Assembly: GCF_003075455.1 (NCBI RefSeq) | Contig: NZ_QDAE01000005.1 | Span: forward strand, 124,001 to 188,000 | Direction: 5' to 3' | DNA: 64,000 nt | DNA from: Arthrobacter sp. Bz4 | GTDB taxonomy: Bacteria > Actinomycetota > Actinomycetes > Actinomycetales > Micrococcaceae | Shown here: positions 55,357 through 63,881 of the stretch, piece by piece | Position numbering within the stretch: the stretch's first letter is position 1 | How the letters are laid out: every line of letters begins with the position of its first letter | Translations under genes and position numbers: made by a program | The notes under the pieces: model-generated | The model's database searches: none | What the model was told of the DNA's origin: nothing | Seen by the model: only the letters and a program-made list of their open reading frames with translations

Positions 55357-55938
55357 ATGGGGCGGCGCTGGCGGGGTCAGGAAATGCGTTTAAAGTTCGA
55401 CGCGATCACGTGCGGGGGATGCAAGGGTAGGCGGCTTCTAGACCTGACCTGCACTGACTGCGGGGAGCGACCCAAAGCACAAGAGATCCAATACGACCTC
55501 CAGCGCCGAGAGCGCCTGGTTGCAGAGTTCCGGACCACGCGCAAGGTCCCGGACCATACGATTAAACCCGTTCTGTCGTCCCTGACCGGGGACCTCGACG
55601 AGTTGTTGGGCCAGGTACTAGGTGCGCTTTCTTCGACATCGAGGTCTGGGCGCACATCCGAGCCATTGGTGGACGCATTTGGCGAGATGGACCAGTTTGT
55701 GGCGCACTGGGCCAATCTGTTGCCCCGACCACATCGGAACCGAGGAAAAGTCATTGGGCTCTCGCTGCGCGAACTTGCCGAGGGATTGGAACTTTTTTTG
55801 GACGCGCTCTGCGCACCGGATATCCAGGAGGCCAAAGGACTTGAACGGCAGGGCAACAAAAAGATAGAACAGGCCGGGGTAACCCTTGATGGGATCGCCG
55901 AGCTAAATGCGGCAGAAGCGGCTTTTATTAGCGGATGA
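55357..55938 (+). CDS. Zinc-ribbon hypothetical protein at the start of the island
   Basis: 193 aa. A CxxC...CxxC pair (ITCGGCKGRRLLDLTCTDCG, residues about 18-37) should bind zinc; the rest is helical and acidic, with a central VDAFGEMDQFVAHWANLLPR. The family is not recognised. TAGACT ends exactly 6 nt before this ATG, supporting the start and a leaderless mRNA; an internal ATG nine codons later is the alternative. The stop overlaps the next start (ATGA), so it forms a coupled pair with the small ORF that IS30 has split. Confidence 0.75.
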   Translation: MGRRWRGQEMRLKFDAITCGGCKGRRLLDLTCTDCGERPKAQEIQYDLQRRERLVAEFRTTRKVPDHTIKPVLSSLTGDLDELLGQVLGALSSTSRSGRTSEPLVDAFGEMDQFVAHWANLLPRPHRNRGKVIGLSLRELAEGLELFLDALCAPDIQEAKGLERQGNKKIEQAGVTLDGIAELNAAEAAFISG

Positions 55939-56067
55939 GTGTCCGACATGCAATGGCCAACTGCTTCGGACCGCCGGCATCGATAGCGGCAGATCCTCGG
56001 ATTGAAGAATTAGAGATGACGGCGTTTGACGCACATTGGTGGGACATCGGCTACGGCGGATTTCAGC

Positions 56068-57348
56068 GGTCGTTGCAACAGTTTATGATTCTGTCGGTGG
56101 TGAGATGAGCCTAGCGAGTTGCTCCACGGGGCTTTCCCAGCCGAGGATTTCCCGTGGTCGACGGTTGAGTTCATCGGCGACCCGGGCGAGGTCCTTGATG
56201 GTGTGGGTTCCTAGGTCTGTCCCTTTCGGGAAATACTGCCGGAGTAATCCGTTGGTGTTCTCGTTGGACCCGCGTTGCCAAGGACTTGCGGGATCGCAAA
56301 AGTAGACCGGGATGAGCGTCCGGCGGGTGAAGTCCTGGTGGCAGGCCATCTCGGTACCCTGATCCCAGGTCAGCGACTTACGTAGATGTGCTGGAAGCGC
56401 GCTCATCGACTCGGCCAGCCGATCACGGAGATTCTCTGCTCCTCTGTTGCCGGCTAGATGCACGAGGATCGTGAACCGTGTGGTGCGTTCCACCAGGGTT
56501 CCGATCGCTGAGCAGCTTCCCTTCCCGATGATGAGGTCGCCTTCCCAATGCCCCGGTACCAATCTCCCGGTGACCTCTGCTGATCGGTCGCGGATCATCA
56601 CCATATCTGGGAACCGTTTGGTGCGGTGTTCTTTCCTCCTGCGGGGTCGGCGTCCGGTTCGTCCGGTGCGCAGCGCCAGTGCAGGGCTGACGGCAAGATC
56701 CAGGCTTCCGCGCCCATATAACGCCTGGTAGACGGTTTCAGGCACGACCTGCATCTCGGCACGGCCGGGAAACTCCGTACGGAGCCGGTTGCTGATCTGG
56801 CGTGGGCTCCAGCGCTCTAATAGATGGGTCCTCACGAACGCCGTCAGCTCAGCACTGGCAGCGATCTTCCCGGTCCGGGGTCGACTTCGCCTGCGTTCGG
56901 CGCTGCGCTGGGCTGTCCGTGGCCGGTAATTTCCAGAGGGCTGGTGGGTGTTCCGTCGGATCTCTCGGCTCACGGTTGAGGGACTGCGCCCAAGCTCCCT
57001 GGCAATGGTCCGGACGCTTCGTCTGGCGTGGAGCAGGTCCGCGATCGTGATTCGCTCCTCCTCCGAGAGAAAGCGTACGGAGGTGACCCGTGGTCTTTGT
57101 CGTGAGATCGGCGGGTACTTCGTGACCACTCCCGTCTTTGAGATGGCGGTGTGGCCGTGGCGCCACCGAGTGCCTGAACTTCGGCTGATCCCGACGATCC
57201 GGCAGGCCTCAGAATTACCCATTCCCTGTTTCATCAACTGATCATAATGAGCGCGGGCAGCGTTCTTCGGAGGTGCTCCCCGAACCCTTCGTGCTCGTTT
57301 CATCAAGGCCATAGTTGCAACTCCTAATAGTCAGGTGTCGCAACGACC
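56068..57348 (-). mobile_element. IS30 family insertion sequence, complete
   Basis: 1281 bp bounded by inverted repeats: GGTCGTTGCAACA at the left and the complement of TGTCGCAACGACC at the right (12 of 13 match). A GC dinucleotide flanks both sides and fits the 2-3 bp target duplication of IS30 elements; because the next bases (A and T) also extend the inverted symmetry, the exact ends could be 3 bp further out. It carries one intact transposase gene and appears recently mobile. It splits the small ORF beginning at 55935. Confidence 0.85.
56083..57312 (-). CDS. IS30 family transposase
   Basis: 409 aa DDE transposase. N-terminal HTH motifs (NSEACRIVGISRSSGTRWR and SVRTIARELGRSPSTVSREI, the typical IS30 HTH) precede the catalytic core with Asp in HWEGDLIIGKG, Asp in LTWDQGTEM and Glu in RGSNENTNGLLRQYFPKG. 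The C-terminal LNRRPREILGW is a family hallmark. The frame is intact, so the element may still be active. Confidence 0.96.
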   Translation of the reverse strand: MALMKRARRVRGAPPKNAARAHYDQLMKQGMGNSEACRIVGISRSSGTRWRHGHTAISKTGVVTKYPPISRQRPRVTSVRFLSEEERITIADLLHARRSVRTIARELGRSPSTVSREIRRNTHQPSGNYRPRTAQRSAERRRSRPRTGKIAASAELTAFVRTHLLERWSPRQISNRLRTEFPGRAEMQVVPETVYQALYGRGSLDLAVSPALALRTGRTGRRPRRRKEHRTKRFPDMVMIRDRSAEVTGRLVPGHWEGDLIIGKGSCSAIGTLVERTTRFTILVHLAGNRGAENLRDRLAESMSALPAHLRKSLTWDQGTEMACHQDFTRRTLIPVYFCDPASPWQRGSNENTNGLLRQYFPKGTDLGTHTIKDLARVADELNRRPREILGWESPVEQLARLISPPTES

Positions 57349-57642
57349 GCTAGACGCCAAGCCGTCACAACGGCTCACTTTTCGACCGTCACCGACACCA
57401 CGGAGGCCTTTAGCTATCGTGCGCTATGACCAGTGGCGAAACGGTGAAGTCTATCAATCAACCAACCAGACTTCGGTATAGGGACAAGCGGGCAGGCCCC
57501 GTTGGGAGCGGGAGCATACCGAGTGAACAGAACTCCACTCCGATATTCATCCTCGTAGGTGACGACGATCGTCGACTCCAAAACCTGTCCGTGGCCGAAG
57601 GTTTTGATATTGGGGAGCTTCGCTCCGGAAATTAGCCCCGTG

Positions 57643-58475
57643 CTAGTGCTGCTGGCCGTCAGTGAGACGAAGAGCGGCTTTTATCTTGTCCTTTCCCAGC
57701 TGAAGTTGACCTTCAGTTCGACTCACCTGCAGGAAATTTCCGAGGTCATCGAGAAGAGTGGGCTTAGATGTCAATAGCGAGTCAAGCGCGCTCGTTACTT
57801 GCGTGGGCGTGAGCGCCTCAACTGCACTGACCAGCTCAGGCGGTAAACCACCATCTTCTATACGAGCGTTGGCCAAGAGCCGCATCTTTCATTAGCGAAG
57901 TGCCGGGCGATGAGTGCTTCAGCGAAGTGCTGGCGGGCCTCGCCACTGCTCATATTGGCCTCGTAGGCGTCGAGGGCGTCGCCGACCTCGTTTGTCCCAT
58001 TGACGGGCGTGGCCTCGGAGGCAGTCGTAGGCACATCGGATTCGACACGCTTGCCTGCTCTGCGCCGGGGCATATGCGCCCGCCACTGCCCCCGCTGAAA
58101 ATTGAAAAAGGGGATGACACGCTCTCTCCAGATGCGCTGTAGGCGCGGCTGCATCCACTCTGTGGCCTTGACGAAACCGAGAGTGATCAAGAGCCCGAGT
58201 ATTTCCTCGAGTTCCTCCTGCTCCCGCGTCTTCTGAGGCGGCGAATCAATGTTTTCGTGAATGAAGATGATCTGCGGCTCGACGGGCGTGGTGTCATTCT
58301 CCGCGCTCGTGACATCGGGCTTGAGGCGAATTTCGACGTGCTCTGGTCCCTTGTCCGCTGAGTTGGGGGTGAAACCGCGACTCCATCCATCGGTCTTCTT
58401 GGAATCTGCCAGACGCCTGCCCTTGGGCATACGAATTACAGCATCGACTTCGACGTAGTCCTGGTCGTCAAGCAC
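57643..58475 (-). CDS. Hypothetical island protein, with one apparent single-base deletion
   Basis: About 277 aa when repaired. The first part has a charged N-terminus (VEVDAVIRMPKGRRLADSKK), a beta-like EHVEIRLKPDVT then EPQIIFIHENIDS, and a helical EELEEILGLLITLGFVKATE near residue 90. The frame breaks near 57886: AFAEALIARHFANER in one frame continues as MRLLANARIEDGGLPPELVS in the next when one base is added. Two separate overlapping genes are the alternative. No family is recognised. It is on the same strand as mcrBC, about 385 bp downstream, and may belong to the same defence module. Confidence 0.6.
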
Positions 58476-58859
58476 GATTCCCCTCCCGTTGGCCCGATGG
58501 GCACTGCCCGATGCAGAAGCACATGTCCGTAAACATCATGCGTTCACTTTAGACCGAGGACAGTTGCGCCCATCGATTTTTGATGCCCACACACCTAGCT
58601 GCGCCACGGTACGCGTCTTGGTGCCGCCGCGGCGCTCCAAGCGGCATTGGTAGCCCAGAATGTCGACCGGCTCGTCCGGCTGCATATGTTGGTGCACGTT
58701 CCGGCGCTTAGGCACCACAAGCATTTCGCCGCACCACGACGAACAGGGCGCTGAAGAATCAATGTTGAGTTGTTCCTCACCTCCACAATCGTGAACTAAC
58801 CGCCGACCAAGTCGTGGGTTTTGTCATCGCATCATCTCAATACGCGAGAAAAAGGCGCC
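58476..58859. other. Gap between mcrC and the next island gene
   Basis: No firm gene. A minus-strand reading at 58536-58724 (62 codons, VHQHMQPDEPVDILGYQCRL) looks somewhat protein-like, and the same frame stays open upstream through HDCGGEEQLNIDSSAPCSSW without a start codon. This could be a remnant or a further frameshifted gene. No repeat or RNA gene was seen. Confidence 0.4.
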
Positions 58860-59909
58860 TCAGGAATCTAGCCAGCCGGCTACCTCTTCGAGCTGGGCTC
58901 GGACGTCGTTCCAGGGGGAGTTTAGGTCGAGGGTTCGCGCGCCGATCCGATTACCTTGGATAACGACGTCCAAGTCGGGCTGCTCTACGGCACCGGTACG
59001 CGCGTATAGAAGCAGGCCGCTGACGGAGCCGTCGCGCCGGGTGTCCTCGTTCTTTACATATGAAAACACTTGGTACAGATTCGTGGAATGGACGGTCGCC
59101 TTGCCCCATGCTCCGGTCTGCATCGTATGACTGTAGTACTTCGCGTCGATGATGAGAGTGCGCCCGCCGCTGCGAAGCGTGACGTCGGTACGCATCAAGG
59201 GCAGTTGCAAGCTGTTGCCGCCCGGCTCATCGAGATCCCAACCAACAGTGGGCGCGCCGGGGGAGAGCTCGGGATGGTGGACCGTGTAGTACTCGCGCAG
59301 AAACCGCTCGTACAGTGTGCTCATCACATCATCCGAAACCCACGACGTGAGTTTCGAGGTTCCGCAGTCATGAGTGGGGAGGAGCCCGCGAACGATCAGC
59401 TCGCAGACGCCGAGCAGCAGCCGGTAAGAGGCATTGGCGCGGTGGTAGGTGAGCGCGTCCCATCTGATCGACGTCGGTGCCACCAACGTGACTGCGTCCA
59501 AGTAGGGCAGCAGCCGGCGCAGCGCACCTTTGCGCGCCGCGGAGACCTCGCTGTGGCGGATGAGGAGCACGATGACCGACTTTAGGGCCCGGTTATGGGG
59601 CGTGTCTGCTTCGTACTCGTCGAAATCGCACACTAGCCGTCCTCGGGTGGCCGAGCGGGTAGCGATAGTGCGTGTGACGTCGATCCGGCCGCGAACGGTT
59701 GCGATCTCGTCACTGCGGTGAAGATAATCGCGATGGACTCCGCGCTTGACCTGGGCACCCACGCCGCGCACAAGGATCTCCGCAAGCAGGTCATGAAGAT
59801 GGTCGAAGCGCTCAGCGGCAATTCTGTCGTTGCCTTCGCTGTGGATCGTCCGGAAGGCGTACGCCAGCATCACATACACATTGCGAATTAAGATCGAGCG
59901 GTCGGTCAT
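58860..59909 (-). CDS. mcrC: McrC-like subunit of a type IV McrBC restriction system
   Basis: 349 aa. N-terminal region (LIRNVYVMLAYAFRTIHSEG) and RDYLHRSDEIATVRGRIDVT are typical of McrC. The nuclease core is PD-(D/E)xK: Asp in MRTDVTL and IIDAKYYSH. McrC binds the McrB ATPase ring and cleaves DNA that contains modified cytosines. The ATG overlaps the mcrB stop by 4 bp, so the two subunits are coupled; a longer start would lie inside mcrB. Confidence 0.9.
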   Translation of the reverse strand: MTDRSILIRNVYVMLAYAFRTIHSEGNDRIAAERFDHLHDLLAEILVRGVGAQVKRGVHRDYLHRSDEIATVRGRIDVTRTIATRSATRGRLVCDFDEYEADTPHNRALKSVIVLLIRHSEVSAARKGALRRLLPYLDAVTLVAPTSIRWDALTYHRANASYRLLLGVCELIVRGLLPTHDCGTSKLTSWVSDDVMSTLYERFLREYYTVHHPELSPGAPTVGWDLDEPGGNSLQLPLMRTDVTLRSGGRTLIIDAKYYSHTMQTGAWGKATVHSTNLYQVFSYVKNEDTRRDGSVSGLLLYARTGAVEQPDLDVVIQGNRIGARTLDLNSPWNDVRAQLEEVAGWLDS

Positions 59910-62149
59910 TCCACGGCACTCCGGAGCCTGCCCGCCCACTCGTGCGCCTTATTCGGCTCGTCGAACCAGTACTCATCGAGCAGTGGGATGAGTTCGTCTT
60001 GGACGACCGAGTACAGCCATGAGTCGTCGGCGTCGCCACCCGCTGGGCGTGTCAGGTAACTGTGCCCAACCGCAAATCCTGGGCCGAGAGCCGGGTCCTC
60101 GGTGATGGTTTTGTTCAGGTCGAGGACGACCGAGATGAGGCGGTCGAGGGTGGAGCTGCCTGCCGCCTGCCGCCAGCGGGTGAATCCGGCGGACTCGAAA
60201 CCGGGGGGCATCTCGAAAAACCCGAAGCGACGCCGCAGGGCGTAGTCGAGCACGGCGAGGCTGCGGTCTGCGGTATTCATCATGCCGATGATGTGGACGT
60301 TCGCCGGGACGGAGAAGGTCTCGTTCTTGTAGACCAGGCGAATTTTTTGTCCTCGTTTGTCGGATTCGATAAGCATGAGCAATTCGCCGAAGATCTTGGA
60401 CATGTTGCCGCGGTTGATTTCGTCGATGATGAAGAAGTAAGGCCGGTCATCGTCATCGGCGCGGGCATCTTCGCAAAACCGATAGAATGTGCCCTCGGCG
60501 AGCGTGAACCCACCTGACTCAGTGGGTCGGTAGCCCATCATGAAATCCTCATAGGAATAGCTCTGATGGAACTGGACTGCCTGAATCCTGCTCGGATCCT
60601 TCACTCCCAGGATCGAGTACGCCAATCGCTTAGCTGCGAAGGTCTTACCGACGCCAGGCGGACCGGCGAGGATGACGTTTTTTTTGCGCAGCAGCAAGGC
60701 CTGCAGCCGGTCGTACCGAGTCTCTGAGAGATAGACTTCCTTGAGAAACGCGGCCTTGTCATAAGACTGGAGCGGCGTTGCCGCGACAGTCGGCTCGGGC
60801 TCGACATCGCCTGTGACGAGAGCCTCCAGTTTCTCGACGTAGTCGCGGTAGGGCGTAATGTCGGTGAGTGTTTTTGTTGCCGCGTCGCCGGGGTGTTCCC
60901 AAGACCCCGTGTGCGTCCACTTCACCGAGCGGACGTGGCGGAACGAGGCACGTTGCGGTTCGAACCGGCTGCCCGAGGTGACCTCACCGCGACCGACGAT
61001 CTCACGACGACCGCGCTTGGCGTAAACGATGTCGCCCACGGCGATCTCATTCTGGAACTGCCACACTGCCAGAACGGCGTTCCTCATCGATCCGCCGCTC
61101 TCCTCGACGTCGAGGGCCTGACGGATCGCCTCCCGGCTCGGGTACGAAGCGAGGTTGTCCAACTCATCCCACCCGATCGCCATGATGTCGCTGGCCGAGA
61201 ACCCATCCCACTCAGCGGCTTGTGCTCCAGGAGAGTAAAGCCAGTAATGGCGGGGACGAGGTTCGGCCAACGTGGCGACATCGGTGGTGACAGGGTCGGG
61301 TTCGCTGGCGGAGGAGTCCCAAAGCTCTTCCACGCCCGGTGTCCAGAAGTGGAAGGGGCCTTCGATCGATCGGGCCAGAGCAGCACGGATCCCCAGCAGG
61401 TCGCGGTCAATCGACGCCGGGTCGCTGCCCGTCCCTCCGCCGATTCGGTCGGCAAGTCCGTCGCGAATCCTTTTCTTCATTCCCCCGGAGGCGATCGGCT
61501 CGAAGACGTCGGGCCTAGCGAGGAACTGCAGGGCGTTTCGGATGTCCGACCGATCATTGCCGGAAGCAAGCATGACTTGTTGTAGTGTCCACGGATCGGC
61601 GCGCGCGGCATCACGTTCGTCGTTCGGCAGCCCTCGCCAGTAGCGGACGAAGGAGGCGGTCCAAGTGACATGCCGCCACATTGCGCTGTTGTACCAAGGA
61701 CCCGGTTCGAAGCCAGCGGTACCTGTCGGGCGGCCCAGCCATTCTGACATGGGCTCAGGAATCGACACCGGGGATTCGAGGTGGGATAGAACCCTATCAA
61801 CATGGGCTCGGCGAGTCCCTGGTAGTGCTGAGCGCAGCGGATGCTCGCGGAGGAAGATGATTTCTGCCGCTAGAAGTATGACTTCGCGTGGCGCGCCTTG
61901 GAGCTGCTGATCGAGCTTGTCCCACTGTCTCTGGTCGGACCCGACAATTAGGTTGTCCTCGATCCGGGCACGAAGCTCCTCAGCTGCCTCGGCCGTCCAG
62001 ATCGTGGCCGTCGGGTCGATCACAGACCAGCCGTCGCCGAGCATGTGAGCGATCACCTCACCGGCCTCACGTGCTACCGCCATGTCAGGAGTCGTTCGGG
62101 TTGAGCTAACAGCCGCCCTTTCATCACCCTGGAATTGTTCGTTAGTCAT
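59906..62149 (-). CDS. mcrB: McrB-like AAA+ ATPase with EVE-like reader domain
   Basis: 747 aa. Residues 20-290 are a helical region of unknown fold. Residues about 300-430 resemble an EVE/PUA-like domain (HYWLYSPGAQAAEWDGF, IMAIGWDELDNLASYPSREA, VGDIVYAKRG), a fold that reads modified bases. The AAA+ GTPase core follows: Walker A LAGPPGVGKTFAAKRL near 495, Walker B YFFIIDEINRGN near 575 and the McrB signature MNTADRSLAVLDYALRRRFG near 625. The ATG has AGGAGA 8 nt upstream; a longer reading has no site. With McrC it should attack foreign DNA with modified cytosine. Confidence 0.9.
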   Translation of the reverse strand: MTNEQFQGDERAAVSSTRTTPDMAVAREAGEVIAHMLGDGWSVIDPTATIWTAEAAEELRARIEDNLIVGSDQRQWDKLDQQLQGAPREVILLAAEIIFLREHPLRSALPGTRRAHVDRVLSHLESPVSIPEPMSEWLGRPTGTAGFEPGPWYNSAMWRHVTWTASFVRYWRGLPNDERDAARADPWTLQQVMLASGNDRSDIRNALQFLARPDVFEPIASGGMKKRIRDGLADRIGGGTGSDPASIDRDLLGIRAALARSIEGPFHFWTPGVEELWDSSASEPDPVTTDVATLAEPRPRHYWLYSPGAQAAEWDGFSASDIMAIGWDELDNLASYPSREAIRQALDVEESGGSMRNAVLAVWQFQNEIAVGDIVYAKRGRREIVGRGEVTSGSRFEPQRASFRHVRSVKWTHTGSWEHPGDAATKTLTDITPYRDYVEKLEALVTGDVEPEPTVAATPLQSYDKAAFLKEVYLSETRYDRLQALLLRKKNVILAGPPGVGKTFAAKRLAYSILGVKDPSRIQAVQFHQSYSYEDFMMGYRPTESGGFTLAEGTFYRFCEDARADDDDRPYFFIIDEINRGNMSKIFGELLMLIESDKRGQKIRLVYKNETFSVPANVHIIGMMNTADRSLAVLDYALRRRFGFFEMPPGFESAGFTRWRQAAGSSTLDRLISVVLDLNKTITEDPALGPGFAVGHSYLTRPAGGDADDSWLYSVVQDELIPLLDEYWFDEPNKAHEWAGRLRSAVE

Positions 62150-62503
62150 ATCAGTAGTCTCCTGGTTGGCTGAGTCCTCATGCTGTGATGCCCTCGGCCA
62201 GAGCGTACACGACCCTGCAAATTGCCCATGCCACATTCGCAAGTGGCATGCGGCGAAGAATTGCGAGTGCACGCACCGTCACGAGTGCTCTGCGTAGATT
62301 TTCGGCATAGACACCACGGTGAGGAGATTGGTCCAGAGGAAGCCCCCTGCATCGACTCCCAGACCGAAGTTGCGGCTGCGATACTCCGGTCGTTTCCGGG
62401 CGAAGATCCATTCGCATCTGAGGATTGCGGATTCGACGGGTGGCCCGCTAACTTGACGGTTCAACATCCTTTTAACAAATGCTCAGCTCGGTATTATGAG
62501 GCC

Positions 62504-63082
62504 ATGCACGACTTCTCATCAACGGCGGACCGGATTTTGCATCCTTCTTCACTCCACCGCCCATCGGACGTGAATGAGGCGCCACGGGTTAAGGGCATCT
62601 ACGGTTGGCTGTTTACACCAGGGAGTTTGCCGGTCCCGGACGCTTCGTACTCGTATACCGACGGCTTCGCGCTCATGTATGTCGGCATTGCTCCGAAGAA
62701 GCCGGACAGTAACGGGAAGGAAAGCACGAGTCGCCTTCGCCCCCGCCTAGCAGCTCATTACAACAGAGACGCGTCTCGGTCGACGCTGCGGCTGACTCTC
62801 GGCGTTCTACTGGCCGAGGAACTGAGCCTTTCTCTCGGCGTTCACGGAGGACGCTTGAACTGGGGAGTGGATGGCGAAGCTCAACTGACCCGTTGGATTA
62901 ACGCCAACGCTCGCGTGGCATGGGCTGAGAACTCGACGCCGTGGGATGTCGAGGACGAGTTGCTGGCGTATGCAACGTTGGCGCTGAATATTGACGGTAG
63001 GACAGATGCGTTTTCGCGCGAGTTGAGGGATCGGAGAGATCGGGTGCGTAGCAACGCCCGTATCGCCTCTGCTAGGTTCTGA
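62504..63082 (+). CDS. GIY-YIG-like nuclease family protein
   Basis: 192 aa. VKGIYGWLFTPG, ALMYVGIAPKK and LRPRLAAHYNRDASRSTLRL fit the GIY-YIG fold (GIY...YVG, then R and H), and RWINANARVAWAENSTPWDV is seen in stand-alone defence-associated members. TATTAT ends 6 nt before this ATG, a near-perfect leaderless promoter; it shows that a longer upstream reading through the mcrB leader is not real. It is divergent from mcrB with a 354-bp gap that holds both promoters and no other supported gene. Confidence 0.8.
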   Translation: MHDFSSTADRILHPSSLHRPSDVNEAPRVKGIYGWLFTPGSLPVPDASYSYTDGFALMYVGIAPKKPDSNGKESTSRLRPRLAAHYNRDASRSTLRLTLGVLLAEELSLSLGVHGGRLNWGVDGEAQLTRWINANARVAWAENSTPWDVEDELLAYATLALNIDGRTDAFSRELRDRRDRVRSNARIASARF

Positions 63083-63118
63083 ATCTCAATGCTGCAGGTG
63101 CACCCGGTCCCGGATCTG

Positions 63119-63877
63119 CTAGTGCGTCTGGTAGAAGGCCACAGTGGCAGCGCTGGCCAGTTCGCTCGGAACGCCCTCGTCAGTGAGAATGTAGCCAACG
63201 GAAAACACAATGGCCATGGTGGCGAGCCGATGCGCCTCCAAGTCCCGGTCGATGTGAGGAGGCTTGCCAACGCCTATCGTGTGATTGTCCTCTGCCGGTG
63301 CGTAGTGACCAGCCAAGAACCCCGTCGCGTGAGCCCAAGTCGAGTCCTCACGCCACAGACGGTAGATCATCCCGAGGTTTAGTTCCGTGGCCTTAACCGC
63401 TGCAGTCAGGTTCTTCGCCTGCTCTTGCATGGCCTTCTCTTTTGAGGCGTCTAAGACGAAGTCCTCCATGGCGGCGATGTCGATGTCCGAGGGGATGCCC
63501 ATCGACTGCATATGGGTGTGAGTGGTCTTCTCAGTTGAACGGCCGTGCGCAATCATCGTGTCCGCGGCCTCCTCACGGTCCGACCGACCCAGGCCTGCGA
63601 ACCACAGCAACCGTACAGTCAACTCCCAGAACGCGCGACGGTTGGGAGCGATGGCATGCCCCATCCCCAGTTTCGTAAGTCTGGAGATGACCCGGCTTTG
63701 TTCGAAAGCCGCACGCATCCAGCCGACCGCGAACTGATTGACACGGGATTGTGGCACCTCGTGGAGGTCAACCGCGAGAACAGCATCCGCCGAACGGAGT
63801 GCGAAGTCAGCGTTTACCAGGTACGCGGGACGCTCATGCTGCGCCCGTCGCTGTTTCTTGGTTCTACTGCCGCTCAT
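63119..63877 (-). CDS. DUF5677-like hypothetical protein
   Basis: 252 aa. ESRVISRLTKLG-like and RAFWELTVRLLWFAGLG helices, followed by a His-containing THTHMQSMGI and STWAHATGFLAGHY, resemble the all-helical DUF5677 family of unknown function. This resemblance is by eye only. TACAGT ends 6 nt before the ATG at 63877, which was chosen over an upstream start that would run through the preceding gene. It lies 4 bp after that gene's stop, so it may also be co-transcribed. Confidence 0.7.
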   Translation of the reverse strand: MSGSRTKKQRRAQHERPAYLVNADFALRSADAVLAVDLHEVPQSRVNQFAVGWMRAAFEQSRVISRLTKLGMGHAIAPNRRAFWELTVRLLWFAGLGRSDREEAADTMIAHGRSTEKTTHTHMQSMGIPSDIDIAAMEDFVLDASKEKAMQEQAKNLTAAVKATELNLGMIYRLWREDSTWAHATGFLAGHYAPAEDNHTIGVGKPPHIDRDLEAHRLATMAIVFSVGYILTDEGVPSELASAATVAFYQTH

Positions 63878-63881
63878 GTCA

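Larger units (their letters stand above)
55935..57481 (+). pseudogene. Small ORF coupled to the zinc-ribbon gene, split by an IS30 insertion
   Basis: The ORF starts in an ATGA overlap with the zinc-ribbon gene and reads MSVRHAMANCFGPPASIAAD to WWDIGYGGFQ before the IS begins at 56068. Removing the element and one copy of the flanking GC gives an open frame through LDAKPSQRLTFRPSPTPRRP and IVRYDQWRNGEVYQSTNQ to a TAG at 57479-57481: 87 aa in total. No family is recognised. The 3' part is also open on the opposite strand, so coding of that part is inferred, not shown. Confidence 0.5.

Noticed and set aside
57426-57635. Plus-strand ORF of 69 codons right of the IS30 element
   Set aside because: A TATCGT lies 5 nt upstream, but the product shows no family features and conflicts with two other readings of the same DNA.
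58595-58786. Minus-strand ORF of 63 codons in the gap before mcrC
   Set aside because: The product is Ala/Arg/Ser-rich and shifts against a more protein-like frame; it looks like a shadow.
62222-62503. 94-codon N-terminal extension of the GIY-YIG protein
   Set aside because: It is low-complexity, has no ribosome-binding site and contains the TATTAT promoter.
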